A stretch of DNA of 18,304 bases from an uncultured Collinsella sp. (GTDB lineage Bacteria; Actinomycetota; Coriobacteriia; Coriobacteriales; Coriobacteriaceae), in contig CAAECF010000038.1 of the NCBI GenBank assembly GCA_900754275.1, positions 1 to 18,304 on the forward strand, in the 5' to 3' direction. Shown piece after piece: positions 5,675 through 12,296 of the stretch. The stretch's first letter is position 1; the number at the start of each line of letters is the position of its first letter. A model generated the notes under the pieces. It had not been told where the DNA came from. It saw only the letters and a program-made list of their open reading frames with translations, and did not search any database. The position numbers and the translations under genes are program-made.

Positions 5675-6868
5675 CTAGTTAAACAGCGGTACCTTATCGA
5701 GCAGAAAATCCTCCACGGTGCACGCCCCGGCCGCCGCTCCTCCCACGACGATCCGCTTGGCTCGCGGATACTTTTTTAGGAGCGTCGACATGCCGCTCTG
5801 GCCGGACTCTCCACCGCTTTTGACCTCAATGGCGCTCAGTGCATCATCCCTTCGCAGCACAAAGTCGACCTCTTTGACGCCTTCACGCCACCACATAACC
5901 TCAAAACCCTCTTCCGGCGCGCGTGCAAGCAGTCGTGCCCCCACTGCCGATTCCACCAAATGACCCCGCCGCGCCGAATCCTCCAGCCATTCTGCACGGC
6001 CCTTATCGCCGAGCGCCGTCATAAACGCCGTGTCATAAACCATGAGCCGCGGGGTGCTTCGGCGCTTTGCGAGCTCCTTGTCACTGAACTTGGGGATCGC
6101 CGTAACCAAACCGGCCTTGCCCAGCAGGTCCAAATACCCGGCGACCGTGACCGTGTTGCCGGCATCCTGCAGCTGGCCTACCATTTTTGAATACGAAAGC
6201 TCCTGTCCCGAATAGCTCGCCGCGAGCCAAAAGAGCGCGCGCATCAGCGCCGGTTTGCGGATATTCTCCAACGAGAGAACATCGCGCGAGATCGCCGGCT
6301 CGACGATCGCATCTCGGATATAGTTTCGCCAACGGGCGTCATCGGAAACCAGCGGCGCCGCACCCGGATATCCGCCGTGATAGAGATAGTCTTCAAAAGA
6401 AAAGTCAAAGGCCTCGCTGCACTCGCGATAGGACCAATGCGGCGACCGAATGAGCTCGTAACGGCCCATAAGGGATTCTTCCAAGCCCTTATGCAGCAGC
6501 AGCGACGACGATCCGGTCAACATGACCTTGAGCGGCGTCCCCTCCCGGCGATCCCGGTCGTACAATCCCTTGACGACCGTGGACCAACTCTGCACCTTTT
6601 GAATCTCATCAACAACGAAAACGGCCGGGGCCTTACCTCCAGACGTGAGGTTTCTTGCCTGTTGCCACTCGATTTGCAGCCAGCTGGCATCGGGATTCAC
6701 AACATCGTCCGCATTGACCACGTGACAGGGCATGTCTACATGGTGCAACGCCTGCACGAACATGGTCGACTTTCCCGTTTGGCGGGGCCCGATTATAAAT
6801 TGCATCAACGGATTATTCGTTTCCCGCATCCTTTGGGCTATCACGGCAACTTGATGGCGCTCAAACAT
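5675..6868 (-). CDS. AAA ATPase with DUF4143 domain
   Basis: A 397-aa ATP-binding protein of the AAA_14/DUF4143 type. Walker A is GPRQTGKST (27-35), Walker B AVFVVDE (82-88), and a sensor-like LTGSSS is at 117-122. The C-terminal domain carries a PD-(D/E)xK-like pattern: E306 (HLVESAVG), D335 (KEVDFVL) and E348-V-K350 (AIEVKSG). The family is widespread in gut bacteria and archaea; its cellular role is unsettled, and nuclease or mobile-element links have been suggested. AAGGAGG lies 9 nt before the ATG. Two perfect palindromes at 6896-6933 sit in the promoter region and a matching pair lies after the stop, so the gene is boxed by the same motif. Length is normal for the family and the motifs look intact. 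Confidence 0.9.
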   Translation of the reverse strand: MFERHQVAVIAQRMRETNNPLMQFIIGPRQTGKSTMFVQALHHVDMPCHVVNADDVVNPDASWLQIEWQQARNLTSGGKAPAVFVVDEIQKVQSWSTVVKGLYDRDRREGTPLKVMLTGSSSLLLHKGLEESLMGRYELIRSPHWSYRECSEAFDFSFEDYLYHGGYPGAAPLVSDDARWRNYIRDAIVEPAISRDVLSLENIRKPALMRALFWLAASYSGQELSYSKMVGQLQDAGNTVTVAGYLDLLGKAGLVTAIPKFSDKELAKRRSTPRLMVYDTAFMTALGDKGRAEWLEDSARRGHLVESAVGARLLARAPEEGFEVMWWREGVKEVDFVLRRDDALSAIEVKSGGESGQSGMSTLLKKYPRAKRIVVGGAAAGACTVEDFLLDKVPLFN

Positions 6869-6895
6869 GTCAATCTACCTCCTTGTTTCTTAAAT

Positions 6896-6933
6896 ACTCA
6901 GTATACTGAGTAAAATCACTCAGTATACTGAGT
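6896..6933. promoter_or_regulatory. paired ACTCAGTATACTGAGT palindromes upstream of the ATPase
   Basis: Two perfect copies of the 16-bp palindrome, 6896-6911 and 6918-6933, are spaced 22 bp (two helical turns). They lie 27 bp upstream of the ATPase start and probably cover its promoter, suggesting dimeric repressor binding on one DNA face. The same pair is repeated beyond the 3' end of the gene. Confidence 0.75.
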
Positions 6934-6997
6934 ATTTTTTGAACCGGGAGATCGAACCCGCCAACTTAACTCCCTTCACCAGCGGGTTGCCGCCGCC

Positions 6998-7060
6998 CCT
7001 CCGCGAGTCGAGTTTCTGGCCCTTCGTGCTCACTCGATATATAAAAACTGCCATAGCCAT
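6998..7060 (-). pseudogene. N-terminal remnant of a second serine resolvase
   Basis: From an ATG at 7060 the minus strand reads MAMAVF, IYRVSTKGQKLDSR, then unrelated Gly/Lys-rich sequence and a stop inside the ATPase palindromes. The YRVSTKGQKLD segment is the catalytic-serine motif of the resolvase family and matches YARVSTKDQKLD of the intact gene at 7278, but on the opposite strand. Only about 20 codons remain, so the gene is dead. Confidence 0.65.
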
Positions 7061-7104
7061 ATCGAAAAACCGGTATAGCCGGTCCCATCATCGAACCATT
7101 GCGA

Positions 7105-7134
7105 ACTGATACGCATCTTATTGCTCATATTCAA
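7105..7134 (-). repeat. 30-bp direct repeat flanking the ATPase module, copy 2
   Basis: Partner of 5336-5365. On the minus strand it lies just upstream of the resolvase remnant. Together the copies suggest duplication, or replacement of a segment that once lay next to the same promoter. Confidence 0.6.
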
Positions 7135-7164
7135 GGCCCCGACGTCTCAAAAGGTATGCCGCGC

Positions 7165-7227
7165 GGCACTCGAAAACCGAACCCTCGATGCCGTGAACAG
7201 CGAGTGCCAAAACCCAGTGTCAAAACC
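7165..7227. promoter_or_regulatory. possible res site or operator before the resolvase
   Basis: GGCACTCG (7165-7172) and CGAGTGCC (7201-7208) are an inverted repeat. Overlapping its right end is the tandem pair AGTGCCAAAACC / AGTGTCAAAACC (7203-7214, 7216-7227). Serine resolvases usually recombine at a site next to their own gene, so this is the best res candidate in the window. Confidence 0.45.
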
Positions 7228-7277
7228 TCCACTTGCATTCCCATGAGAAAATCAAAAGACAAGGCAGGAGGCTGAAA

Positions 7278-7862
7278 ATGACCAGATACGGATACGCTCG
7301 CGTGAGCACGAAGGATCAGAAGCTAGATAGGCAAATCGAGGCGTTGGTCAACGCCGGCGTGCCCTATGGCCATATCTACAAAGACAAGGTCACGGGTGCC
7401 AAGGACGGCGACCGAACTCAGCAGAAGCGTCTGTTCAAGAAGATGAAGGCCGGCGATGAAGTGGTAGTCGAGTCCTGGGAGCGCCTAACCAGATCGACCA
7501 GGCAATTGCTGAACTACGACCTTATGTTCCGAAATCTCGGCGTGAAGCTAACTTCCTTGAAACAGCCGGTCGACCTCGATACCGCCTTCGGTCGATTCGT
7601 CCTCGGCACTCACGCCTGCACCGCCGAGCTCGAGCGCGACCTAATCAAGCAGCGCCAGGCCGAGGGTATCGCCGTCAAACGGAGCCACGGCGGCAACGTG
7701 GGTGGCAGGCCTCGCACTGCCGGCGTCAAAGCCGATGCTGCAGTAAGGCTCTATCTTGGAGGAGAGACTCCTATTCCCGATATTTGCGCTGCGACTGGCG
7801 TCTCCAAATCAACGCTGTACCGCATCCTTCGTGAACGCGGATTGGTGGGCGTCAGGAAATAA
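7278..7862 (+). CDS. serine recombinase, resolvase/invertase family
   Basis: A 194-aa protein. The start at 7278 has AGGAGG 6 nt upstream and puts the family N-terminus in place (MTRYGYARVSTKDQ). The nucleophile is S10. ERLTRSTRQLL (about 68-78) carries the family arginines, and AELERDLIKQRQAEGI leads into the E-helix. The C-terminal helix-turn-helix is 160-187 (IPDICAATGVSKSTLYRILR). Length is normal for Tn3-type resolvases. On a plasmid it most likely resolves multimers into monomers. A possible res site lies 50-110 bp upstream. A second, broken resolvase start lies at 7060 on the other strand. Confidence 0.93.
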   Translation: MTRYGYARVSTKDQKLDRQIEALVNAGVPYGHIYKDKVTGAKDGDRTQQKRLFKKMKAGDEVVVESWERLTRSTRQLLNYDLMFRNLGVKLTSLKQPVDLDTAFGRFVLGTHACTAELERDLIKQRQAEGIAVKRSHGGNVGGRPRTAGVKADAAVRLYLGGETPIPDICAATGVSKSTLYRILRERGLVGVRK

Positions 7863-8087
7863 GTCCGTCTGCCGTTTCGCGATTTGCCTAATAGGCCCGA
7901 GTGCGGCGGCGTTACTATATAAGGGTGCGGTATTTCTCTAACCGAAAACCTGCGTGAACGCATGACTTGAGACGCCTTTTTAGAACTCACCGATCGCAGG
8001 AAAAAGACAACTCAACAGCGGCCGTGCATTGTTCCCAGCCATATGGCATGGCGGAGCCATGCCCGTTGTTGATTGGAGTGCCGCATC
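7863..8087 (+). promoter_or_regulatory. leader of the coiled-coil/lipoprotein operon
   Basis: There is no gene in this stretch. A TATATAA box occurs at about 7916. A perfect hairpin GGCATGGC-GGA-GCCATGCC (8045-8063) lies 24 nt before the start codon. Its ATGGC-GGA-GCCAT core is the same as the hairpin at 3983-3999 in the structured RNA region. It may modulate translation of the next gene. Confidence 0.45.
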
Positions 8088-8780
8088 ATGGCCGAAAACC
8101 AAGTCCAGTCCGAAAAGAAAATGACCAGCCTGAATGTCTCATCGGAGACCCGTGACGCCATAAAGGACATCAGCACGAGCCTTGGTCTCTCGCAGGCCGA
8201 TACCGTCGCCCGCTTGGTCGATGGCTACCACCCTAACGCCACTCCCGGCGTGAAGGCTGCGCTCGACGCATCGGCCGTCCTCGATGAGGCGGTCGAGCGG
8301 GTCAAGCGCATCATCGTGGGCGCTGCCGAAGCTGCCGCGATGGAGGCTCGTGCTGCCCGCGAGGACGCCGACGCTGCCAAGAAAAGTGCAATGGAACAGA
8401 TTCAGAGCATCAAATCTAATTGCGTCGAGCAGGTCGCCGCCATCAAAGAGAAATTCGAGCTGGATACTGCGAGCTTGGAGATTGAGAACGATGAGCTCCA
8501 CGCCACCGCCGCCGATTACCTCTCGCAGCTCAAGAAGCTCGATTCCGAGAACAATCAGCTCTTGGCAGAATCAGCCGCAAAAGACGATCGAATTGAAAGC
8601 ATGAGGGGTGCGGTCGACGCCGCGGCCAAGGCTCAGGCCGATCTCAACGTCTCCCTCCTCGCCCAGCGTGACCTGATGGCCGAGGTCGCCGCCCTCAAGG
8701 ACCGCCTCGCCGCCTCCGAGCAGCGGGCGGCCGTGGCCGAGGCCAAGGTCGAGGTCATGACCCAGACGAGGGGCGTGTAG
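8088..8780 (+). CDS. KfrA-like DNA-binding coiled-coil protein
   Basis: A 230-aa protein starting MAENQVQSEKKMTSLNVSSE. ATG 8088 is chosen for GGAG 9 nt upstream. Residues 12-45 look like a ribbon-helix-helix unit (SLNVSSETRDAIKDISTSLG, then LSQADTVARLV). Residues from about 60 to 225 are Ala/Glu/Lys/Asp-rich with continuous heptad character, so a long coiled coil. The plan of a small DNA-binding head and long coil resembles KfrA of broad-host-range plasmids, which aids stable inheritance, although KfrA has a different head. A 2-nt gap separates it from the next gene, so they are co-transcribed. It may bind one of the dispersed repeat families. No homology search was possible. Confidence 0.65.
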   Translation: MAENQVQSEKKMTSLNVSSETRDAIKDISTSLGLSQADTVARLVDGYHPNATPGVKAALDASAVLDEAVERVKRIIVGAAEAAAMEARAAREDADAAKKSAMEQIQSIKSNCVEQVAAIKEKFELDTASLEIENDELHATAADYLSQLKKLDSENNQLLAESAAKDDRIESMRGAVDAAAKAQADLNVSLLAQRDLMAEVAALKDRLAASEQRAAVAEAKVEVMTQTRGV

Positions 8781-8782
8781 AT

Positions 8783-8992
8783 ATGTCCGACAAGCTAAGG
8801 CCGTCTCGCCGTGAGTTGATAACGGCAGGGCTAGTCGTCTTTTTGGTCACGCCACTCGTCTGGACTGTCATTGATGGTGCCGGCGCAAATCCGCTCACCA
8901 TCAGCGGTGTCATCACCCGTCAAAATGCCGTCTGGGCTTCGCTTACGGCAGTTTCAGTGGTCATGCTCATTGGGGCTTGGCTGTTTGGCTGA
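8783..8992 (+). CDS. small two-TM membrane protein
   Basis: A 69-aa protein starting MSDKLRPSRRELITAGLVVF. It has a basic N-terminus, a hydrophobic segment at about 13-29, a short loop around ANPLTISGVITRQNA, and a second segment at about 49-68 ending in WLFG. The ATG is 2 nt after the preceding stop. It probably sits in the cell membrane with both ends inside. The family was not recognised. Confidence 0.7.
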   Translation: MSDKLRPSRRELITAGLVVFLVTPLVWTVIDGAGANPLTISGVITRQNAVWASLTAVSVVMLIGAWLFG

Positions 8993-9026
8993 TGGCATTC
9001 AAAAACAATTAAGTTTGGAGTAATCG

Positions 9027-9536
9027 ATGGAGCATCTCTCTGTTAAAAAGGCAATCAACCTAGCTCGGAACTTTGGGGCTGCGGGTGTTCTGGCAGCCGC
9101 CCTAGTTATGACCTCTGGGTGCAGCCAGGCAGACGATTATCAGACGGCAGTTCAGGTCGCCGATTCTGATAACGCGCAGGAAGACGGGGTTTACGGCAAG
9201 ATGAAGTATTCAGTCACCGGCGTCGAGGTGCATGATTCCTCGACTGGCGATGGCGGGAAGGTTGCCGTTGTTCGCTGGCACGCCATTAACAACCGATCGG
9301 CAGATTCATGCGCTGTTGGTAGCTACATCACGGCTTATCAAAATAAGCAGATGCTATCTCGCGGGTTTGCTGCCGATTTGCAGGAAGATCACTTCTCTTC
9401 GCAAGGGCTTGCGCCGGGAGGCGAATGCGACGGTGTGTCGATTTTTGACCTCAACGACATGTCTCCCATCGAAGTGAAAGTCGACGGGATGGGTGCCGGG
9501 TCGAACTCCCTCGATCAGACTTTTGAATTGGAATAG
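9027..9536 (+). CDS. DUF5067-like lipoprotein
   Basis: A 169-aa exported lipoprotein. The signal peptide has basic residues (KK, R) and a hydrophobic core GAAGVLAAALVM. Cleavage would fall before C32 in MTSGCSQADD, a relaxed lipobox. The mature part (YSVTGVEVHDSSTG, then AVVRWHAINNRSADSC, then FAADLQEDHFSSQGLAPGGEC) is an all-beta pattern like DUF5067/Telokin-like domains of Gram-positive lipoproteins, which lack a defined function. GGAG lies 6 nt before the ATG. It is the third gene of the 8088-9536 operon and converges on the phosphoesterase operon. It may be a surface protein; surface exclusion is only a guess. Confidence 0.7.
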   Translation: MEHLSVKKAINLARNFGAAGVLAAALVMTSGCSQADDYQTAVQVADSDNAQEDGVYGKMKYSVTGVEVHDSSTGDGGKVAVVRWHAINNRSADSCAVGSYITAYQNKQMLSRGFAADLQEDHFSSQGLAPGGECDGVSIFDLNDMSPIEVKVDGMGAGSNSLDQTFELE

Positions 9537-9553
9537 TCCATATGGCGCCTAAT

Positions 9554-9594
9554 TTCTAGAAACCTTCTAGAGCGCTTCTAGAAGGTTTCTAGAA
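9554..9594. terminator. 18-bp perfect hairpin between convergent operons
   Basis: TTCTAGAAACCTTCTAGA (9554-9571) and its exact complement (9577-9594) surround a 5-nt loop. Each arm contains TTCTAGAA-type sub-palindromes, so four TCTAGA words occur in 41 bp. It lies between the + lipoprotein gene and the - phosphoesterase gene and overlaps the last codons of the latter. No U-run follows, so it may be a bidirectional terminator or RNA-stabilising stem. Related words lie at 4413-4429. Confidence 0.65.
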
Positions 9595-10304
9595 GCGGGC
9601 GCAGCATCTTCGACCGACACGATGTCTCGGTAGATAAGGCGATGCCTGGCGTCACGCCACTCGTCGCCGTGGTAGTGGCCGAAGAACCAGGCGCGGCAGC
9701 CGAGTCGCCCGTCGAGCTCGCCAAGGAATCGTTGCAGCCGGTCGCCCCGATACTCGCGTCCGCACTCGCGGCACAGCCCCTCAGCAAGGACGGCCGGCGC
9801 CTCGTGACTCACCACGTAGTCGACCCTCCAGCCCACGCGGGCGAGTGCGGCGCGGCATTGGCCCATCTCCTCCTCGCTCGGCATCTCCTCGGGCCACCAG
9901 CTCCTCCCCTCCCTGCGATACTGCCTGTCGTTGCTCGCGGCACCGCCCATGGCAAGGACCGTGAGCCCGTCGATGTCGAACACCTCTCCGCGCATCAGGT
10001 GCAGCACGTGCGGTCGCACCTCATGGACGAGCCCGCCGTTCCACTCCCGTACCGGCAGATTAGCCAAGGCGTGATGGTTCTCATGGTTGCCGTCTACGAA
10101 ACACGTGGTCCACGGCTTCGACTCGAACCAGTCGAGCCAGTATTTCTCGGCGTTGGATCCATCCCAGACAAAGCCGAAGTCGCCGGCCACGATCACCACG
10201 TCATCGCGCGTCAGGGTCCGGCCCAGCGGCCAAGACTTGGAGGTAAACCGGCTGGACCCGTACTCGGCCCTGCCGTGCACGTCGCCCGTCACATAGACCG
10301 TCAT
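9567..10304 (-). CDS. metallophosphoesterase 3 of a three-gene operon
   Basis: A 245-aa calcineurin-like phosphoesterase. The start at 10304 (MTVYVTGDVHG) is chosen because it overlaps the upstream stop by one base (TGATG) and aligns with its paralog. The full motif set is present: GDVHG, VAGDFGF, VDGNHEN, VVSHEA and FGHYHGD, all metal ligands for a two-metal centre. CRECG and CRAW cysteines lie near residues 180-205. It is a paralog of the preceding gene, sharing MTVYVTGD, MGGA and SWWPEE/SWWPQE blocks. The substrate is unknown; phosphodiester, phosphoprotein or nucleotide are all possible. No signal peptide, so cytoplasmic. Confidence 0.88.
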   Translation of the reverse strand: MTVYVTGDVHGRAEYGSSRFTSKSWPLGRTLTRDDVVIVAGDFGFVWDGSNAEKYWLDWFESKPWTTCFVDGNHENHHALANLPVREWNGGLVHEVRPHVLHLMRGEVFDIDGLTVLAMGGAASNDRQYRREGRSWWPEEMPSEEEMGQCRAALARVGWRVDYVVSHEAPAVLAEGLCRECGREYRGDRLQRFLGELDGRLGCRAWFFGHYHGDEWRDARHRLIYRDIVSVEDAAPASRNLLEAL

Positions 10305-11029
10305 CAGTACGCACCCCACGGCAGGATTTTGTCCCCGAGCCCCACGATCCGGTCATACAGCACCGTGTGCCGTTCGTCCGGATTGCCGTCTCGGTGAAAA
10401 TGTCCGTAATACCAGCGCTTGTAGTCCAGGCGGTCCTCGAGCTCGTCGAGGAATCCGGTCAACCGGTCCACATCAGGGCGTTCCCAGCCTGGGTCCGGGT
10501 AGAGCGTCGGCGAGAGCATGCGCGTGGCGCAGGTATGGGTGATGACGCAGTCGACCTTCCAGCCGACCTCGTCGAGCCTTGCCCGCGCGGTATCGAAATC
10601 GCGCTCGTCCGGGAGCTCCTGAGGCCACCAGCTGGAATACGGCACGCGGTATTCCCTGTCCACGCTCGTGGCACCGCCCATGGTGAAGATTGTCGAACCG
10701 TCGAGCTCAAAGACCTCGCCGCGCGTCAGGCGCCGAATAGACGAAGTATCCGACAGGCGTTGCGTCAGCCCGCCGTGCCACGGTTCCATGGGACGCTCCT
10801 CCCAGTGGTCGAAGCGCTCGTGGTTGCCGTCGACGAACAGTACCGTGTAGGGGCGCGACTCCAGCCAGGCGATGTCGGCGCATTCCTCGGCAGAGAAGTT
10901 CCATGGAAAGCCAAAGTCACCGGCGACGATGAGGTAGTCGTCGCTCGTCAGACTATCCCCAAGCTCCCAGTCGCGGAGCTTTTGCATGTCAAGCCCACCG
11001 TGGATGTCGCCCGTCACATAGACCGTCAT
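10304..11029 (-). CDS. metallophosphoesterase 2 of a three-gene operon
   Basis: A 241-aa protein starting MTVYVTGDIHGG at 11029. The ATG overlaps the stop of the upstream gene as ATGA. Metal-site motifs are GDIHG, VAGDFGF, VDGNHER, VITHTCA and YGHFHRD. It is closely similar in layout to the gene at 9567-10304, so the pair arose by duplication and diverged. A longer frame continues upstream on the same strand but is the out-of-frame shadow of phosphoesterase 1. Cytoplasmic, substrate unknown. Confidence 0.88.
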   Translation of the reverse strand: MTVYVTGDIHGGLDMQKLRDWELGDSLTSDDYLIVAGDFGFPWNFSAEECADIAWLESRPYTVLFVDGNHERFDHWEERPMEPWHGGLTQRLSDTSSIRRLTRGEVFELDGSTIFTMGGATSVDREYRVPYSSWWPQELPDERDFDTARARLDEVGWKVDCVITHTCATRMLSPTLYPDPGWERPDVDRLTGFLDELEDRLDYKRWYYGHFHRDGNPDERHTVLYDRIVGLGDKILPWGAY

Positions 11030-11664
11030 CGGATTGCCGCTTCCCTCTTGTACGCCGCCAGCTCGCGCTCGACCTGCCTGTCGCCGGTCTCGTTGACCCA
11101 CCAGGGCCATTTCACCCGGCCGCACGGCTCGTCGACTCCGGCGAACCATTCCCTCAGCTCGTCGAGGCTCACCGGGGAGTGCCCGTTGGCATCGCAACCG
11201 ACGTCGTAGCGCAGAAGGCCCTGCTTGCGGTTGAACTCGTTGTACGCGCCGCCGCTGCTGTGGATGTGCCCGTGGAGGTGCCACGATCCATGGCTCATGC
11301 CCTGCCAGTCGGCCATGGGGTAATGGCTCAGGACGATCTTCTGCCCGTCGATCTTGAGCACGCAGATCGGCGGCTCCACGGTGAACGCGCCCGCGACCGC
11401 CGGCTGGGTCCAGTCCTTGTCGTGGTTTCCCGGGACGAGGTGGATATGTCTGCAAGCGATCTGCTTGCGCAGCCCATAGGCGTCCTGGGCGGTCATCTTG
11501 AATGAGAAATCCCCTAGGATGTAGAGCTCGTCATCCACGGCAACCTTACCGTTGATGTTGTCGACGATGGCGTCGTTCATCTGCCAAATCGTCTCCCACG
11601 GGCGGTCGGTGAACTTCAGCACGTTCTCATGCCCGAAGTGGGTGTCGCTGGTGAACCAGATCAT
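11026..11664 (-). CDS. metallophosphoesterase 1 of a three-gene operon
   Basis: A 212-aa phosphoesterase of a different subtype from the two downstream. The N-terminus is MIWFTSDTHFGHENVL, followed by LGDFSF, VPGNHDKD, LSHYPM and HLHGHIHSSG, a complete two-metal site. It resembles the small single-domain phosphoesterases common in phages and plasmids. AAGGAG lies 8 nt before the chosen ATG; an ATG 5 nt earlier opens a two-codon frame and stops. It leads the operon, and the CTATTAG repeat cluster at 11843-11945 lies about 180 bp upstream. Confidence 0.9.
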   Translation of the reverse strand: MIWFTSDTHFGHENVLKFTDRPWETIWQMNDAIVDNINGKVAVDDELYILGDFSFKMTAQDAYGLRKQIACRHIHLVPGNHDKDWTQPAVAGAFTVEPPICVLKIDGQKIVLSHYPMADWQGMSHGSWHLHGHIHSSGGAYNEFNRKQGLLRYDVGCDANGHSPVSLDELREWFAGVDEPCGRVKWPWWVNETGDRQVERELAAYKREAAIR

Positions 11665-11842
11665 TCCATTGTCTCCTTGTCGCTAAAAACCGTTCTCCTT
11701 TGCGCAGTTGAGGAGACGTATTTTGAGCGACATGAGGCGTTCGAACCTCATGTTCTGTGCTCCAATCTGCCGGATTGTCCCAGCTAAAACTTCAAAACCT
11801 CGTGCGGGCAGAAAACCGTGTCCCGTTTGTGGGGTCATAGTA

Positions 11843-11945
11843 TAGGCACTGTTAGAACTAATAGCCCAAATCCGTTGCCAACTAGCCACTATTAGCAACT
11901 ATTAGGCCTTTTGGACAGTCGAACTGACTAATAGCCACTATTTGT
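11843..11945. repeat. CTATTAG/CTAATAG repeat cluster 2
   Basis: CTAATAG, CTATTAG, CTATTAG, CTAATAG and CTATTTG occur within 100 bp, two of them exactly 10 bp apart (11889 and 11899). The 21 bp at 11885-11905 recur exactly at 12632-12652. It lies upstream of the phosphoesterase operon. The short minus-strand frame between the cluster and the operon (11683-11898) has no ribosome site and is not accepted as a gene. Confidence 0.65.
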
Positions 11946-11995
11946 TGGGCTGTTTTGCAACCACGAGCGCTGCCGTGGATTCTTGATACGGCGCA

Positions 11996-12025
11996 TCGAC
12001 AACAGCAATGTCAAACGGGTAGAAT
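11996..12025 (+). promoter_or_regulatory. promoter of the candidate antitoxin RNA
   Basis: A -35 TCGACA (11996-12001) and -10 TAGAAT (12020-12025) are each one base from consensus with an 18-bp spacer. Transcription would start near 12032 and run about 85 nt to the terminator at 12085-12117. Confidence 0.5.
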
Positions 12026-12031
12026 GGTGCC

Positions 12032-12117
12032 GACGGCAGCCCAAGTCGTAGGAAGCTGGGCAGAGCCGTTGCTTTGAAGAGTTAGGTCACCGCCTTAGCG
12101 ACGGTGACCTTTCTTTT
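12032..12117 (+). ncRNA. candidate antisense antitoxin RNA (type I TA)
   Basis: This short transcript is predicted from the promoter at 11996-12025 to a rho-independent terminator. Its 3' stem (GGTCACCG / CGGTGACC) is the complement of the last codons of the 45-aa peptide gene on the other strand. Near its 5' end TGCCGACGGC (12028-12037) is a near copy of TGCCGACAGC (12266-12275) at the 5' end of the toxin mRNA. Being read in opposite directions, the two RNAs could pair there through 10 positions with one G-U. This arrangement is that of the Fst/RNAII par locus. If transcription starts at 12032, part of the 5' repeat would be lost. Confidence 0.45.
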
Positions 12118-12219
12118 GGGCTTCGAACCCTGCTTGAGTGCCTTGGAAAGGCCGACGAGGGCCGTGAGGAGCGAGACCAGGGCGGTCAGGAGCTTCACGA
12201 ACTCGGTGAAATCGGTCAT
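12082..12219 (-). CDS. 45-aa hydrophobic peptide, candidate type I toxin
   Basis: The peptide starts MTDFTEFVKLLTALVSLL and has one membrane-spanning helix (about 6-28, Leu/Ala/Val-rich with regular Leu spacing) and a basic tail with KPKRK (33-37). The Shine-Dalgarno GGGAGGTGAT is near-perfect and 4 nt before the ATG. The mRNA segment just upstream (CCTCC, AT, CCG, AT) can fold back onto it and mask it, as in type I toxin mRNAs. The last codons overlap the terminator of a convergent short RNA. Known type I toxins of this size insert in the membrane and arrest growth. The peptide family itself was not recognised; a small holin-like or plasmid membrane peptide is the alternative. Confidence 0.6.
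   Translation of the reverse strand: MTDFTEFVKLLTALVSLLTALVGLSKALKQGSKPKRKVTVAKAVT
12085..12117 (+). terminator. terminator overlapping the peptide gene 3' end
   Basis: An 8-bp stem (12085-12092 and 12102-12109) with a 9-nt loop is followed by TTTCTTTT on the + strand. On the minus strand the same stem encodes the last residues of the 45-aa peptide. Confidence 0.7.
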
Positions 12220-12282
12220 GGGCATCACCTCCCATCGGATGGAGGGCTCTGCCCGGCACGAGGACTGCCGACAGCGCTGCTG

Positions 12283-12291
12283 ATTCTAGCA
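12283..12291 (-). promoter_or_regulatory. extended -10 promoter of the toxin mRNA
   Basis: On the minus strand TGCTAGAAT is an extended -10 (TGn plus TAGAAT). A TTGATC lies about 20 bp upstream as a weak -35. The start would fall near 12276, so the mRNA would begin with the sequence complementary to TGCCGACAGC. Confidence 0.5.
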
Positions 12292-12296
12292 GAGCG

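Noticed and set aside
9642..11209. Long + strand frames opposite the phosphoesterases
   Set aside because: They are antisense shadows of GC-rich genes that carry complete catalytic motifs.
10304..11455. 383-codon minus-strand frame
   Set aside because: Its N-terminal 140 codons are the out-of-frame shadow of phosphoesterase 1; the real start is the ATGA overlap at 11029.
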